In this document: piece by piece, positions 48,735 through 57,746 of the stretch | How the letters are laid out: each line of letters begins with the position of its first letter | Numbering within the stretch: the stretch's first letter is position 1 | Assembly: GCA_964516135.1 (NCBI GenBank) | Contig: CAZEWN010000001.1 | Coordinates: 124,001 to 188,000 of the forward strand | Direction: 5' to 3' | DNA: 64,000 nucleotides | Source of the DNA: 34-65-8 sp964516135 | GTDB taxonomy: Bacteria > Pseudomonadota > Alphaproteobacteria > Sphingomonadales > Sphingomonadaceae | Program-made: the position numbers and the translations under genes | The notes under the pieces: generated by a model | Told to the model about the DNA's origin: nothing | The model's input: the letters and a program-made list of their open reading frames with translations, nothing else | Databases searched by the model: none

Positions 48735-49580
48735 ATGCAGCGCCTCCACCTCCATCTTGTCTCCGACAGCACCGGGGAAACGCTGGAAATGGTCGCCAAG
48801 GCGGCGCTTGCCCAGTTCGAGCATACCGAAATCGTTCGGCATTTCTGGCCCATGGTTCGTTCGCGCCAGCATCTTGACCGGATCGTGCCCGATCTTGCCG
48901 CCAATCCCGGCCTGGTCCTTTTTACCCTGGTCAATGCCGAAACCCGCGCACGGCTGGAAGAGCATTGCCGCCAGATGGGCCTGCCTGTCGTCCCCGCGCT
49001 CGATGCGGTGACCGAGGCGCTCGAGGCACAACTCGGCCAAGAAGCACAAGGCAAGCCAGGCCGCCAACACCTGATGGACGAGGCCTATTTCCGCCGGGTT
49101 GATGCCATCCATTACACGATCGCGCATGACGATGGAATCGGTTGCGAGGATTGGGAAGAAGCGGACATCGTACTTGCCGGCGTGTCGCGCACATCGAAGA
49201 CCCCGACCAGCATCTATCTCGCCAACCGGGGCTACAAGACCGCGAACATTCCGCTGGTGGTCGAGAGCCCGCCCCCGCCTGCGCTGTTCGGCCTTCGCCG
49301 CCCGATGGTGGTGGGGCTGACCACCGCTCCCGAGCGGCTGGTCCAGGTTCGGCGCAATCGTCTTCTCAGTCTGAACGAAGCGACCGAGACCGCCTATGTC
49401 GACAATGACCGGGTACGCGAGGAACTGTTGTTTGCGCGGCGCATGTTCGCGGACAACGGCTGGCCCGTGATCGACGTTACCCGTCGTTCGATCGAGGAAA
49501 CCGCCGCTGCGGTGATCCGCCTGTTCGGCGAACGTGGCCGCGGCGACGGTTTGCCTGAACCTGGCGAAGGCGCGATCTGA
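48735..49580 (+). CDS. ppsR: Pyruvate, phosphate dikinase regulatory protein (PpsR/DUF299)
   Basis: Bifunctional kinase/pyrophosphorylase acting on PEP synthase or pyruvate phosphate dikinase. The ATG at 48735 gives 281 residues. The P-loop-like motif GVSRTSKTP lies near residue 150 and the LVSDSTGET segment opens the protein. This is the RP001 family of Rickettsia and Caulobacter, which borders their origins. First gene of the rightward arm; overlaps maf as TGATG. Confidence 0.94.
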   Translation: MQRLHLHLVSDSTGETLEMVAKAALAQFEHTEIVRHFWPMVRSRQHLDRIVPDLAANPGLVLFTLVNAETRARLEEHCRQMGLPVVPALDAVTEALEAQLGQEAQGKPGRQHLMDEAYFRRVDAIHYTIAHDDGIGCEDWEEADIVLAGVSRTSKTPTSIYLANRGYKTANIPLVVESPPPPALFGLRRPMVVGLTTAPERLVQVRRNRLLSLNEATETAYVDNDRVREELLFARRMFADNGWPVIDVTRRSIEETAAAVIRLFGERGRGDGLPEPGEGAI

Positions 49581-50158
49581 TGCTGGTGCTCGCCTCGCGT
49601 AGCGCTTCGCGCAAGGCGATGCTCGCGGCAGCGGGCGTGTCCTTTCGATGCGAGCCGGCGGGCATCGACGAGCGCATGCTAGAACACTCGCTTGAAAGCG
49701 CGGCTCCGGCGCACATCGCTCGGGCCCTGGCCGAAGCCAAGGCGCTGGCCGTCGAAGCGGCAGGGGACACGGTTCTAGGTAGCGATTCGCTGGTGAGCGT
49801 GGCGGGGCGGCGGTTCGACAAACCCGCCAGCCGCGCCGAGGCGGCTGGGCACCTGCGGTTTTTCTCGGGCCGGGTGCTCGAACTGCATTCCGCCGTGGCA
49901 CTCGGTCGCGACGGTGCGATCGTCTGGTCGCATGGCGACATGGCGCGCCTTCATGTCCGCGATCTGTCGGATGCGTTCATCGACAGCTATCTCGATACGG
50001 AATGGCCGGCGGTTTCCGGTTGTGTCGGGGTGTTCCGTCTGGAGGCGCTGGGCGTGCAATTGTTCGATCGGATCGAGGGCGATCATTTTACCGTGCTTGG
50101 AATGCCGCTGCTGCCGGTGCTCGGAGCGCTGCGCGGGCTGGGCGAGTTGCGCGCATGA
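49580..50158 (+). CDS. maf: Maf-like nucleoside triphosphate pyrophosphatase
   Basis: Hydrolyses non-canonical or modified NTPs (housecleaning). 192 residues with the N-terminal LVLASRSASRKAML motif, LGSDSLVSV near residue 72 and the metal-binding AGHLRFFSGR. The start overlaps the ppsR stop; the stop overlaps aroE as ATGA. Confidence 0.92.
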   Translation: MLVLASRSASRKAMLAAAGVSFRCEPAGIDERMLEHSLESAAPAHIARALAEAKALAVEAAGDTVLGSDSLVSVAGRRFDKPASRAEAAGHLRFFSGRVLELHSAVALGRDGAIVWSHGDMARLHVRDLSDAFIDSYLDTEWPAVSGCVGVFRLEALGVQLFDRIEGDHFTVLGMPLLPVLGALRGLGELRA

Positions 50159-51009
50159 ATCCTTACGCTGAGGTGATTGGCGATCCCATCGCGCAGTCCA
50201 AGTCGCCTGCCATCCACCGGTTCTGGCTGGCGCGCGCGGGCCTGGACGGTGACTATCGCGCGCATCGGGTGGATGATGAAGGGCTGGCGGTCCATCTGGC
50301 GGCACGGCGCGAGGATCCGGCCTGGCGCGGGTGCAACGTCACGATGCCGCACAAGCAAGCCATCGTGCCGCTGCTCGACCGGGTTGATCCGCTGGCGCTG
50401 CGCGTGGGCGCGGTCAACACGGTGGTGCGCGCGGGCGACGGCGCATTGACCGGTTACAACACCGATGTCGCCGGTTTCCTCGAGCCACTTGTGGCGATGC
50501 TCCGGCCGGTCCATCTGTTTCGCATGGCGCGCGTGCTGGGGACGGGCGGTGCCGCGCGTGCCATCGTCGCGGGGCTCGCGGCGAACGGCTTCACGATCGT
50601 GCTGGCGGGTCGCGATCCGGGCAAGGCACGGTCCTTGCTCGATGAGCTCGCACCCGACGGGGAACATCACGCGGTGGCATTCGATACTTTCGCGCAGCCC
50701 ACGCAATTTGCGTTCGATGACCGGCGCGGCTGCCTCGACCTGGTCGTGAACGCCTCGCCCTTGGGCATGCGCGGACAAGCGCCGCTGGTTTTCGACTGGA
50801 GCCACGCCCCGCCGGGTGCGGTGGCCTACGACATTGTCACCGATCCCGTCGACACACCCTTCCTCCGGGACGCACGCCGCGCGGGGCATGCCACCATCGA
50901 CGGGATCGCCATGCTGATCGGGCAGGCAGCGGCGGCGTTCGACAAGTTTTTCGGCCAACCCGCCCCGCGCGAACATGATGCAACGCTGCGCGAGCTGCTT
51001 GTCCGATGA
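50155..51009 (+). CDS. aroE: Shikimate dehydrogenase
   Basis: Reduces 3-dehydroshikimate with NADPH in the aromatic amino-acid pathway. The ATG at 50155 gives 284 residues. Substrate-binding IAQSKSPAIHRFW (about residue 12), CNVTMPHK near residue 62, GAVNTVV near residue 85, and the NADP motif VLGTGGAARAI. Coupled to maf and coaE by four-base overlaps. Confidence 0.94.
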   Translation: MNPYAEVIGDPIAQSKSPAIHRFWLARAGLDGDYRAHRVDDEGLAVHLAARREDPAWRGCNVTMPHKQAIVPLLDRVDPLALRVGAVNTVVRAGDGALTGYNTDVAGFLEPLVAMLRPVHLFRMARVLGTGGAARAIVAGLAANGFTIVLAGRDPGKARSLLDELAPDGEHHAVAFDTFAQPTQFAFDDRRGCLDLVVNASPLGMRGQAPLVFDWSHAPPGAVAYDIVTDPVDTPFLRDARRAGHATIDGIAMLIGQAAAAFDKFFGQPAPREHDATLRELLVR

Positions 51010-51641
51010 CCCGCTCCCGGCTTTCTCCGTCAGGCAGGCCGATTATCCTCGGTCTGACCGGTTCGATCGGGATGGGAAAATCGACCGTCGCGGCGATGTT
51101 CACCGATCTTGGGGTGCCGGTGTTCGATGCCGACGCGATCGTTCACCGGCTGCAGGGCCCCGGCGGCGCGCTGGTGCCCGCGATCGAGGCGGCGTTTCCT
51201 GGTGCGACCGGGCCTGAGGGGGTGCGGCGTGCGGAGCTGGGCGCGCGGGTTTTCGGTGATTCAAGCGCGCTAACGCGGCTCGAGGGGATCGTTCATCCAG
51301 CGGTCGCAGACCTGCGCCAGGAATTCATGATCGAGCATGGCGGCGCGCCGCTGGTGGTGTTCGACATCCCGCTGCTGTTCGAAAAGGGCGGTCACGAACT
51401 TGTCGATCGTGTGGTCGTCGTCTCCGCCCCCCCCGCGGTTCAGCGCGCGCGCGTGCTCGACCGTCCAGGAATGACCCCGGAAAAGTTCGCCCAGATCCTG
51501 GCGTTGCAGGTTCCGGATGTCGAGAAACGCGCACGTGCCGACCATGTCATCGATACCGGCACCACCCTGGAATCGACGCGCGCCCAGGTTGCCGCCCTGC
51601 TGGCCATGCTGAATGACAAGACCGCCAAAAATTCCGCCTGA
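51006..51641 (+). CDS. coaE: Dephospho-CoA kinase
   Basis: Last step of CoA synthesis. 211 residues with P-loop GLTGSIGMGKST (residues 16-27), the DADAIVHRL motif and the DIPLLFE motif near residue 119. Same ppsR-maf-aroE-coaE-dnaQ order as in Caulobacter next to Cori. Confidence 0.94.
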   Translation: MTRSRLSPSGRPIILGLTGSIGMGKSTVAAMFTDLGVPVFDADAIVHRLQGPGGALVPAIEAAFPGATGPEGVRRAELGARVFGDSSALTRLEGIVHPAVADLRQEFMIEHGGAPLVVFDIPLLFEKGGHELVDRVVVVSAPPAVQRARVLDRPGMTPEKFAQILALQVPDVEKRARADHVIDTGTTLESTRAQVAALLAMLNDKTAKNSA

Positions 51642-51680
51642 CCCTTGCAAGCGGCCCGATCGAGGCCGATAGTCTGCGCG

Positions 51681-52367
51681 ATGCGCGAGATCGTGTTCGA
51701 TACCGAAACCACCGGACTCGACCCCAAGACGGGCGACCGGATGGTCGAAATCGGCTGTATCGAGCTGGTCAACCGTGTTCCCACGGGCGCTACCTTCCAC
51801 GCCTATTTCAACCCCGAGCGGGACATGCCTGCGGGCGCGGAGGCGGTGCATGGCCTGTCGGCGACGTTCCTGTCGGACAAGCCGCTGTTTCGCGCGCGTG
51901 CGGAGGAGCTGCTGATCTTCATCGGCGATAGCCCGTTGATTGCGCACAACGCGGGGTTCGATTTCGGTTTCCTCAATCACGAGTTGGAGGCTTGCGGGCT
52001 GGGGCTCGTCTCGCTGGACCGGATGATCGACACCGTCGCAATCGCGCGGCGCAAGCATCCCGGTGCCAAGCTCTCGCTCGATGCACTGTGCACGCGCTAC
52101 GGCATCGATCGCAGCCACCGGGTCAAGCATGGTGCGCTGCTTGATGCCGAACTGCTCGCGCAGGTCTACGTAGAATTGACCGGTGGACGCCAGATCGGGC
52201 TGGGCCTCTCGCTCGATACAGCGCCGATCGCTGCCTTCGCGGCCGTGGACGTCACTCCAATCCGGCGCGAACCGCGCCCGCCCCGCCCTCATGCCGCAAC
52301 CGCCGCGGAACTGGCGCGCCACCACGCGTTTATGCTTCGGATCAAGTCGCCCCTGTGGGCCAGCTGA
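51681..52367 (+). CDS. dnaQ: DNA polymerase III epsilon subunit (proofreading exonuclease)
   Basis: 3'-5' exonuclease of the replicase. The ATG at 51681 gives 228 residues. The DEDDh motifs are complete: FDTETTGL (about residue 5), HNAGFDFGFL (about residue 97) and the HGALLDAELLAQVY motif (about residue 152). The C-terminal 45 residues contain a low-complexity linker to the alpha subunit. Close to the predicted origin. Confidence 0.95.
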   Translation: MREIVFDTETTGLDPKTGDRMVEIGCIELVNRVPTGATFHAYFNPERDMPAGAEAVHGLSATFLSDKPLFRARAEELLIFIGDSPLIAHNAGFDFGFLNHELEACGLGLVSLDRMIDTVAIARRKHPGAKLSLDALCTRYGIDRSHRVKHGALLDAELLAQVYVELTGGRQIGLGLSLDTAPIAAFAAVDVTPIRREPRPPRPHAATAAELARHHAFMLRIKSPLWAS

Positions 52368-52405
52368 GGGGTATGGCAGCCCCTCCAACAAGGAGAAGTG
52401 AGACG

Positions 52406-52978
52406 ATGGATATCAGGGTTTCGGGCCACCAGATGGACACTGGCGCAGCGCTGCAGGACCATGTCTCGGACCGCCTCAACATGATTGTCGAAAAATACTT
52501 TGGCCGGGCGATTTCCTCACAAGTTACATTCGGCAAGGCGCCGGCCGGAATGTTCAGCTGCGATATCGTGACCCATGTCATGCAGGGCCTTATCCTGAAA
52601 GCGCACGCCGTCGCGCAGGATGCGCATATCGCGCTCGACCAAGCGGCCGAGAAGCTCGACAAGCAGCTGCGACGCTACAAGCGCCGCCTTCAGGACCGGC
52701 ACGAACAGACTGCACATGCCCTGCGCGAGGAAGAGGCGTCCTATCGTGTCTTCGCTGCGCCGGAGATAGAGACGGTCGACGAGGACGAAACCGCCGATGC
52801 GCCGCCGATCATTGCCGAAACGACCGCCGACATTCCCGAGGCGTCCGTTGCGGATGCGGTGATGATGCTGGACCTGCGCGACACTGGCGCGCTGCTGTTC
52901 AAAAATGCTGGTAGCGGGCAGCATAATATGGTTTACCGCCGCCGCGACGGATCGATCGGCTGGGTCGAACCGCGCTGA
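52406..52978 (+). CDS. hpf: Ribosome hibernation promoting factor, long form
   Basis: 190-residue long HPF that dimerises ribosomes in stationary phase. The ATG at 52406 follows AAGGAG at 52390-52395. The N-terminal S30AE domain has MDIRVSGHQMDTG and HIALDQAAEKLDKQLRRYK; the C-terminal dimerisation domain starts at about residue 130 and contains the conserved MMLDLRDTGALLFKN and YRRRDGSIGWVEP segments. Confidence 0.93.
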   Translation: MDIRVSGHQMDTGAALQDHVSDRLNMIVEKYFGRAISSQVTFGKAPAGMFSCDIVTHVMQGLILKAHAVAQDAHIALDQAAEKLDKQLRRYKRRLQDRHEQTAHALREEEASYRVFAAPEIETVDEDETADAPPIIAETTADIPEASVADAVMMLDLRDTGALLFKNAGSGQHNMVYRRRDGSIGWVEPR

Positions 52979-53122
52979 CGGCAAACGCCCACCAAGCATG
53001 GCGGACCGTCATCGGGGCACCGGCATAGTACGGCGCTCCTGCTGGGCGTGCTGCCCGCGCCGGTCGATCCGGGCCCATTGATCGGCTGTTTCCCGAACCA
53101 GGTTGTGACAAAGTTATTTCTG

Positions 53123-53584
53123 ATGGATGCCATTTACACGCTCTTGCCCGATGCGGTCGCCGTGGTGCGGGTTGCGGGGCAGCGCGACATCCTGGAGACG
53201 ATCGCGGGGTTGTTCGCGCGTGCTTACGAACTCGATGCCGCGATGGTTCTCGATGCGCTGGACGAGCGTGAAAAGCTGGGAAGCACGGGTTTCGGCCGCG
53301 GTGTCGCCATACCGCATGCCCGTATTGACGGACTGAAGAGGCCCGTGGCGGCCCTGCTCAAGCTCGACGATCCGGTCGATTTCGATGCCGCCGATGACAT
53401 GCCCGTCGACCTGGTGTTCGGGTTGCTTTCCCCGGTCGATGCCGGGGCCACCCACCTGCATGCGCTGGCCGCAATCTCGCGGTTGATGCGCGACGAGACA
53501 ATGCGTGAGGCGCTGAGCGAATCGGGCGATGCCGAAGCGCTCTACGCGCTGTTGACCAACGCCACGGACCGTGACGCGGCCTGA
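53123..53584 (+). CDS. ptsN: PTS IIA-like nitrogen regulatory protein PtsN
   Basis: Nitrogen-type EIIA domain, phosphorylated on a histidine by NPr. The ATG at 53123 gives 153 residues; a GTG at 53105 would add six. The phosphorylation site lies in GVAIPHARID near residue 64. The PtsN-HPF-type neighbourhood (hpf upstream) is common in proteobacteria. Its last 14 bases overlap the thioesterase start. Confidence 0.9.
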   Translation: MDAIYTLLPDAVAVVRVAGQRDILETIAGLFARAYELDAAMVLDALDEREKLGSTGFGRGVAIPHARIDGLKRPVAALLKLDDPVDFDAADDMPVDLVFGLLSPVDAGATHLHALAAISRLMRDETMREALSESGDAEALYALLTNATDRDAA

Positions 53585-54041
53585 CGTCGGTACGGGCGCG
53601 GCGCTCCATCACCGGGCGCTGGAAGGCCTTTACCGCTCCGCCCCGGTCAATGCCCTGTTCGACTCGCGCCTGGCGATCGAGGGCGAAGGGCATGCGCGCA
53701 TCATCTTTCGAGTAACGCCTGCCGCTTATCACGCCGCCGGTGCCGCGCATGGCACGATCTATTTCAAGATGCTTGACGACGCGGCATTCTACGCGGCGAA
53801 TACGATGGTGACGGACCGCTTCCTGCTCACCACCTCGTTCAATCTCCATTTCACCAAGCCAGTGCGCGAAGGTGAGGTGGTGGCGGAGGGGCGCTGGATC
53901 AGCGGCCGCCGACGGGTGCTGGTTGCCGAATCGCGGCTGGTCGATTCCGCCGGTGACGAGATCGGCCGGGGGACCGGCACGTTCATGCGGTCGCGCATCG
54001 CGCTGTCGAGCCTGCCTGGCTACGCGGACACGCGGGCCTGA
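53571..54041 (+). CDS. PaaI-type hotdog-fold thioesterase
   Basis: 156-residue hotdog-fold protein of the PaaI/YiiD type, a probable acyl-CoA thioesterase. The start is GTG at 53571, 14 bases inside ptsN. The hot-dog helix motif HGTIYFKMLDDAAFYAAN and the LLTTSFNLHFTKPVREGEV strand are clear. Substrate unknown. Confidence 0.88.
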   Translation: MTRPDVGTGAALHHRALEGLYRSAPVNALFDSRLAIEGEGHARIIFRVTPAAYHAAGAAHGTIYFKMLDDAAFYAANTMVTDRFLLTTSFNLHFTKPVREGEVVAEGRWISGRRRVLVAESRLVDSAGDEIGRGTGTFMRSRIALSSLPGYADTRA

Positions 54042-54048
54042 CCCGCCG

Positions 54049-54384
54049 ATGGATCCGCGACTACCGGCACACCTGGAAGTTTCGGGATTGATCCGTGCGG
54101 TCGAGGCGGTGGGCGGGTTCGCTACCGTCCTCGCGAAGGGAGAGCGCGATGCGGGGACGGTACTGATCGTAACATTGGATCGCGAACATGGTGCCATGTT
54201 GTACGAACGCATGCCCACCGCAGGCGGTGACAGGCCTTACATTGTTGCAAAGCGGGAAAATCGTGATTCGCCTCGCGAATTCGCTGATTATATTGTCCGT
54301 AGACGACACCAGGATCCGGATTGCTGGATCGTCGAGCTGGATATCCCGGATGCGGCACGGTTCATCGCAGATAGCATTCGATAA
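54049..54384 (+). CDS. DUF1491 family protein
   Basis: 111-residue protein matching the DUF1491 pattern: RLPAHLEVSGLIRAVEAVGG, ATVLAKGERDAGTVLI and the C-terminal RRRHQDPDCWIVELDI. Conserved in alphaproteobacteria, function unknown. Seven bases after the thioesterase. Confidence 0.88.
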   Translation: MDPRLPAHLEVSGLIRAVEAVGGFATVLAKGERDAGTVLIVTLDREHGAMLYERMPTAGGDRPYIVAKRENRDSPREFADYIVRRRHQDPDCWIVELDIPDAARFIADSIR

Positions 54385-54580
54385 TTTGACAACGCGGCGT
54401 TAACCGTTACCGGCCCGCCCGAACTTCGTGGCGCAGGCGGCACGGGCGGCATGGGGCTGCCTGGCTAGCGCGCAGACGGGGGGCGACCGGCAGGCCCGAA
54501 AAGGACCACCTTCAATCGCATTTAACGCGACGGGTCCCAGCCTGCGACAGGTTCGCTCACCGCTCCTAGCGACAGGCTAG

Positions 54581-55243
54581 ATGATCAAATCCCGTTTCGC
54601 CGGGCTGGCGGCTTTTGCCGTCGGTCTAGGTATAGTCGTTGCAGGCGCCGAAGGTTCCGGCGCGTTCGCCCAGGAAAGCGACACAGCCCCCACACCCCGG
54701 GCAGAACTTACTGACGAAACAGTTCCCTTGCTCGTTGCCGAGCCCGTGTTCGTTGCCGAGGAAGTCGTCCAGCCGCTTCCCGTCAGCCAAGCCACCTCTT
54801 CATCGACCGCAATTGCGCGTGGCGAAGGCTCCCTGCGCGAACTGGTTGCCGCCACACCGGCCTCCGGCGACCTGTCGGCGGAAATGGAATGCCTCGCCGG
54901 GGCGGTCTACTTCGAAGCGCGCGGTGAACCCCTCGACGGGCAGCTGGCTGTGGCGCAAGTGGTCATCAATCGCACCCAATCGCGGCTGTTTCCCTCAAGC
55001 TACTGTGCTGTGGTGCACCAGCCGCGCCAGTTCAGCTTCGTGAAGCGCGGGCGCATGCCAGCTGTCGCGCGTGACAGCCACGCCTGGCGCAACGCACGCG
55101 CCATCGCGCGGATCGCGCACGAGGGATTGTGGGAGAGCCGCGCCGGCGAAGCGCTCTATTTCCATGCCAGCTATGTCCGTCCAGGCTGGGCGAACCGTAA
55201 ACAGGCGTTGGCGACGATCGACACCCACGTGTTCTATCGCTGA
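54581..55243 (+). CDS. SleB/CwlJ-type cell wall hydrolase
   Basis: Periplasmic lytic enzyme of the SleB family. 220 residues with a signal peptide (residues 1-30), a Pro/Thr-rich linker and the hydrolase domain from about residue 100. The catalytic glutamate lies in AVYFEARGEP near residue 115; conserved INRTQSRLFPSSYC and FVKRGRM follow. A 196-base gap precedes it: TTGACA lies at 54386 without a matching -10, and a short hairpin (CTAGC/GCTAG, 54566-54580) abuts the start. Confidence 0.9.
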   Translation: MIKSRFAGLAAFAVGLGIVVAGAEGSGAFAQESDTAPTPRAELTDETVPLLVAEPVFVAEEVVQPLPVSQATSSSTAIARGEGSLRELVAATPASGDLSAEMECLAGAVYFEARGEPLDGQLAVAQVVINRTQSRLFPSSYCAVVHQPRQFSFVKRGRMPAVARDSHAWRNARAIARIAHEGLWESRAGEALYFHASYVRPGWANRKQALATIDTHVFYR

Positions 55244-55272
55244 TTACCGGCTGAGCCCGCAAGGGTCGCAGG

Positions 55273-55307
55273 GAACGGGCTTCACCCTTAGCGGGTGGGG
55301 TCCGTTC
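55273..55307. terminator. Bidirectional stem-loop between the SleB-type gene and xthA
   Basis: GAACGG (55273-55278) pairs with CCGTTC (55302-55307) and CACCC (55283-55287) with GGGTG (55293-55297) around a five-base loop. It fills the convergent gap. No T-tract is seen on either strand, so terminator function is probable but not certain. Confidence 0.55.
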
Positions 55308-55312
55308 TCCGT

Positions 55313-56086
55313 TCAATCGCGGACTTCGACCCAGACCGGCGCATGATCGCTCGCCTTCTCGCGACCGCGATATTCCTTGTCCACGCCGGCCGCGATCATC
55401 CGATCGGATAACTCTGGGTTCAGCAGGAGATGGTCGATCCGGAAACCATGGTCACGCTGCCACGCTCCGGCCTGGTAATCCCAGAACGTCCATACGCCGC
55501 CGCGCGGATTGAGCGTATCGATCGCGTCGGTCCAACCGTCCGCCAGCAGGCGGGCATAAGCATCGCGCGATTCGGGCTGCATCAGCGCGTCAGCGACCAT
55601 CGCACGCGGTGAGAACACGTCCTTGTCTTCGGGGATGACGTTGAAGTCGCCCACTACCGCGACCGGGATTTCCAGCGCCCACAGCTGGCGCATACGCGCC
55701 CGCAGCCGCTCCAACCAGGCCAGCTTGTAATCGAACTTTGGGCCGGGCACCGGGTTGCCATTGGGCAGATAGATGCAAGCGATCCGCACGCCGTTCACGT
55801 CGGCTTCGATATAGCGCGCGTGTTCGTCCGCCGGATCGCCCGGTAGGGTGCGCTGCGCCTCTACCGGCTCGACCCCGTCGGCCAGGATGGCGACACCGTT
55901 GAAGCCCTTCTGCCCGTGCCAAATCGCGCGGTAACCGATCTTTGCGAACTCGGCGGCTGGAAAGCCGTCGTCCTGACTCTTGATTTCCTGCAGGCACGCG
56001 ACCGTTGGCCGCGTCTCCTCGAGCCATTCGAGCAAGCGCGGCAAGCGCGCCTTGACTCCGTTGATGTTGAACGACGCTATTCGCAT
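55313..56086 (-). CDS. xthA: Exodeoxyribonuclease III
   Basis: AP endonuclease/3' exonuclease of base-excision repair. 257 residues; the metal-site motifs are SFNINGVKAR (residue 5), CLQEIKSQ (about residue 31), GDFNV (about 148) and SDHAPVW at the C-terminus. Convergent with the SleB-type gene. The erpA gene is 87 bases upstream on the same strand. Confidence 0.95.
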   Translation of the reverse strand: MRIASFNINGVKARLPRLLEWLEETRPTVACLQEIKSQDDGFPAAEFAKIGYRAIWHGQKGFNGVAILADGVEPVEAQRTLPGDPADEHARYIEADVNGVRIACIYLPNGNPVPGPKFDYKLAWLERLRARMRQLWALEIPVAVVGDFNVIPEDKDVFSPRAMVADALMQPESRDAYARLLADGWTDAIDTLNPRGGVWTFWDYQAGAWQRDHGFRIDHLLLNPELSDRMIAAGVDKEYRGREKASDHAPVWVEVRD

Positions 56087-56173
56087 GAAGCGAGCATTAT
56101 GGTGTGTGCCCGCGCTTGGCCAGCGCCGAACCGTGTGCCCGGAGTTGCATCCGGCGGCAGCCGCAAGTGCGAA

Positions 56174-56503
56174 TCAAATCCCGAAGCTGGAACCGCAACC
56201 GCACCCTGCGGCGGCCTGAGGGTTCTCGACCTTGAAAGCCGCACCGCCGAGCGATTCGACGAAATCGACCGTGCTGCCCGCGACCAGATCGAGGCTGACC
56301 GGGTCGACCACAAGCTTGACCCCGTCGGTCTCGCTGATGCGGTCGTCAACCGCTGCGCTGTTGGCGAGGTCGAACCGGTACTGGAATCCCGAGCACCCTC
56401 CGCCCTCCACCGACAGACGCAGGATCGCCGGTTTGGCCTGCCGCGCGGCGATCGCGGCAACCCGCTTGGCCGCCGCCGGGGTCAGGGTGAGGGTATTGCT
56501 CAT
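56174..56503 (-). CDS. erpA: Iron-sulfur cluster insertion protein ErpA/IscA family
   Basis: A-type carrier delivering Fe-S clusters. 109 residues with the three conserved cysteines: one in EGGGCSGF near residue 37 and the C-terminal CGCG pair (about residues 101 and 103). Likely feeds the FdxA/fumarase-type clusters seen in the window. Stands alone between xthA and the CBS gene. Confidence 0.93.
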   Translation of the reverse strand: MSNTLTLTPAAAKRVAAIAARQAKPAILRLSVEGGGCSGFQYRFDLANSAAVDDRISETDGVKLVVDPVSLDLVAGSTVDFVESLGGAAFKVENPQAAAGCGCGSSFGI

Positions 56504-56534
56504 GACCCCGATGTAGGGTGCGTCGGCCCGGTGC

Positions 56535-56966
56535 TCAAGCGGTCTGGATGTAACTTCGCATGGCTTCGGCTTCCTGCGCGATCTCGTCGATGCGCGACTT
56601 GACGAGATCGCCGATCGAAATGAACCCGCACATCATGCCCTGGTTCACGACCGGAAGATGGCGAATCCGTCGGCGCGTCATCAGCGCCAGCGCTTCCAGC
56701 ACCTGTGTGTCGGGCTCGACGGTGATTGCGGGCGCCGTCATCACCTCACCCACCTTTCGGTCGAGACACGCGGCGCCCTCCTGCGCCATGCGATAGACCA
56801 CGTCGCGTTCGGAGAATATGCCCGCCACCCGGCCGGCCTCCAGCACGGGCATCGCACCGATCCGCTTGTCCGCAAGCAAGGCGATCACATCCACCACGCG
56901 GGCCTCGGTAACGCAGGCGATCACATCGTCGGCAGCCCGTCCGGCGATGAGTTGGGCGATCTTCAT
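56535..56966 (-). CDS. CBS-domain pair protein
   Basis: 143-residue protein with two CBS domains (residues about 8-60 and 75-130), which bind adenosyl nucleotides. The ATG at 56966 has AGGGAGAG just upstream. Typical pieces are IGAMPVLEAGRVAGIFSERD and IRHLPVVNQGMMCGFISIGD. No partner domain, so it is a stand-alone sensor. Function unknown. Confidence 0.9.
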   Translation of the reverse strand: MKIAQLIAGRAADDVIACVTEARVVDVIALLADKRIGAMPVLEAGRVAGIFSERDVVYRMAQEGAACLDRKVGEVMTAPAITVEPDTQVLEALALMTRRRIRHLPVVNQGMMCGFISIGDLVKSRIDEIAQEAEAMRSYIQTA

Positions 56967-57094
56967 GAGCGACTCTCCCTTGTTTCTGTCCGAACGATGC
57001 CATGGATCGCGGCGAATCACCAAATTGCGTGCACGCGCGCGGTTCGGTCGTGTGCATTGCCAAGCCGCGACAGAGCGCCCATGTCACCGCCATC

Positions 57095-57391
57095 ATGGCC
57101 AAATCCCCGCTCGATGACCCGCAACAGGCGCTCTATGCCTGGGCACGCTACCGCCGGATGATGCGGTTCATGATGTTGCTTACGGCGGGCGTGGTCGGCA
57201 TTGCGCTGGCGCTGCTCTACGATGGCGAAAGCCCGGCCTCGGTGCATTACTACATCGCGATCGCCCTCGGAATCGGGTTCACAATGCTGCTGGCAGGCGC
57301 GCTGATGGGACTGATCTTCCTGTCCAGCGGGACTGGCCACGACGAAAACGTGACCGACCTTACGGAGCAGGATCCTCCCGACCGCTCCTGA
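57095..57391 (+). CDS. Small membrane protein with two transmembrane segments
   Basis: I do not recognise the family. The ATG at 57095 gives 98 residues. Two hydrophobic helices are present: MMLLTAGVVGIALALLY and the segment starting IAIALGIGFTMLLAG. Its 3' end overlaps the convergent ferredoxin gene by 32 bases. Codon use looks normal for the region. Confidence 0.7.
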   Translation: MAKSPLDDPQQALYAWARYRRMMRFMMLLTAGVVGIALALLYDGESPASVHYYIAIALGIGFTMLLAGALMGLIFLSSGTGHDENVTDLTEQDPPDRS

Positions 57392-57746
57392 GGCGGTATT
57401 CCTCCACTGGCACGCCGCCGATCAGGTGGCGCTGGATGATCGCTTCGAGCACTTGCTCGTTGCATGAATGGTACCAGACGTTGTCGGGCCAGACGACCGC
57501 GATCGGACCTGCCTCACACACCTGGAGGCAATCGGCCTTGGTCCGCTGGACGCGGCCCTCGGGTCCGACCAGGCCGAGTTCCTTGAGGCGTTTCTTGAGA
57601 TAGTTCCACGCGGCCTTGCCCTCGTCGTGGTGACAGCATTTCTGCTTTTCCGACAGCGCGCACAGGAAAATCTGGCGTTCCGTCCGGTCGCCGCCGATCT
57701 TGCCCAACGCGCGCGCGGCCTTGGCAATGTCGCGCGCCGCGCTCAC
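57360..57746 (-). CDS. Thioredoxin-like [2Fe-2S] ferredoxin
   Basis: 128-residue ferredoxin with a thioredoxin fold. The GTG at 57746 overlaps the S9 peptidase stop as GTGA. Cluster cysteines lie in FLCALSEKQKCCHH (about residues 28-37) and ADCLQVCEAGP (about residues 72-76), the pattern of this family. Electron partner unknown. Confidence 0.85.
   Translation of the reverse strand: MSAARDIAKAARALGKIGGDRTERQIFLCALSEKQKCCHHDEGKAAWNYLKKRLKELGLVGPEGRVQRTKADCLQVCEAGPIAVVWPDNVWYHSCNEQVLEAIIQRHLIGGVPVEEYRLRSGREDPAP

Noticed and set aside
54386..54580. Sigma-70 promoter before the SleB-type gene
   Set aside because: TTGACA is present but no acceptable -10 lies at 16-18 bases, so I do not list a promoter.
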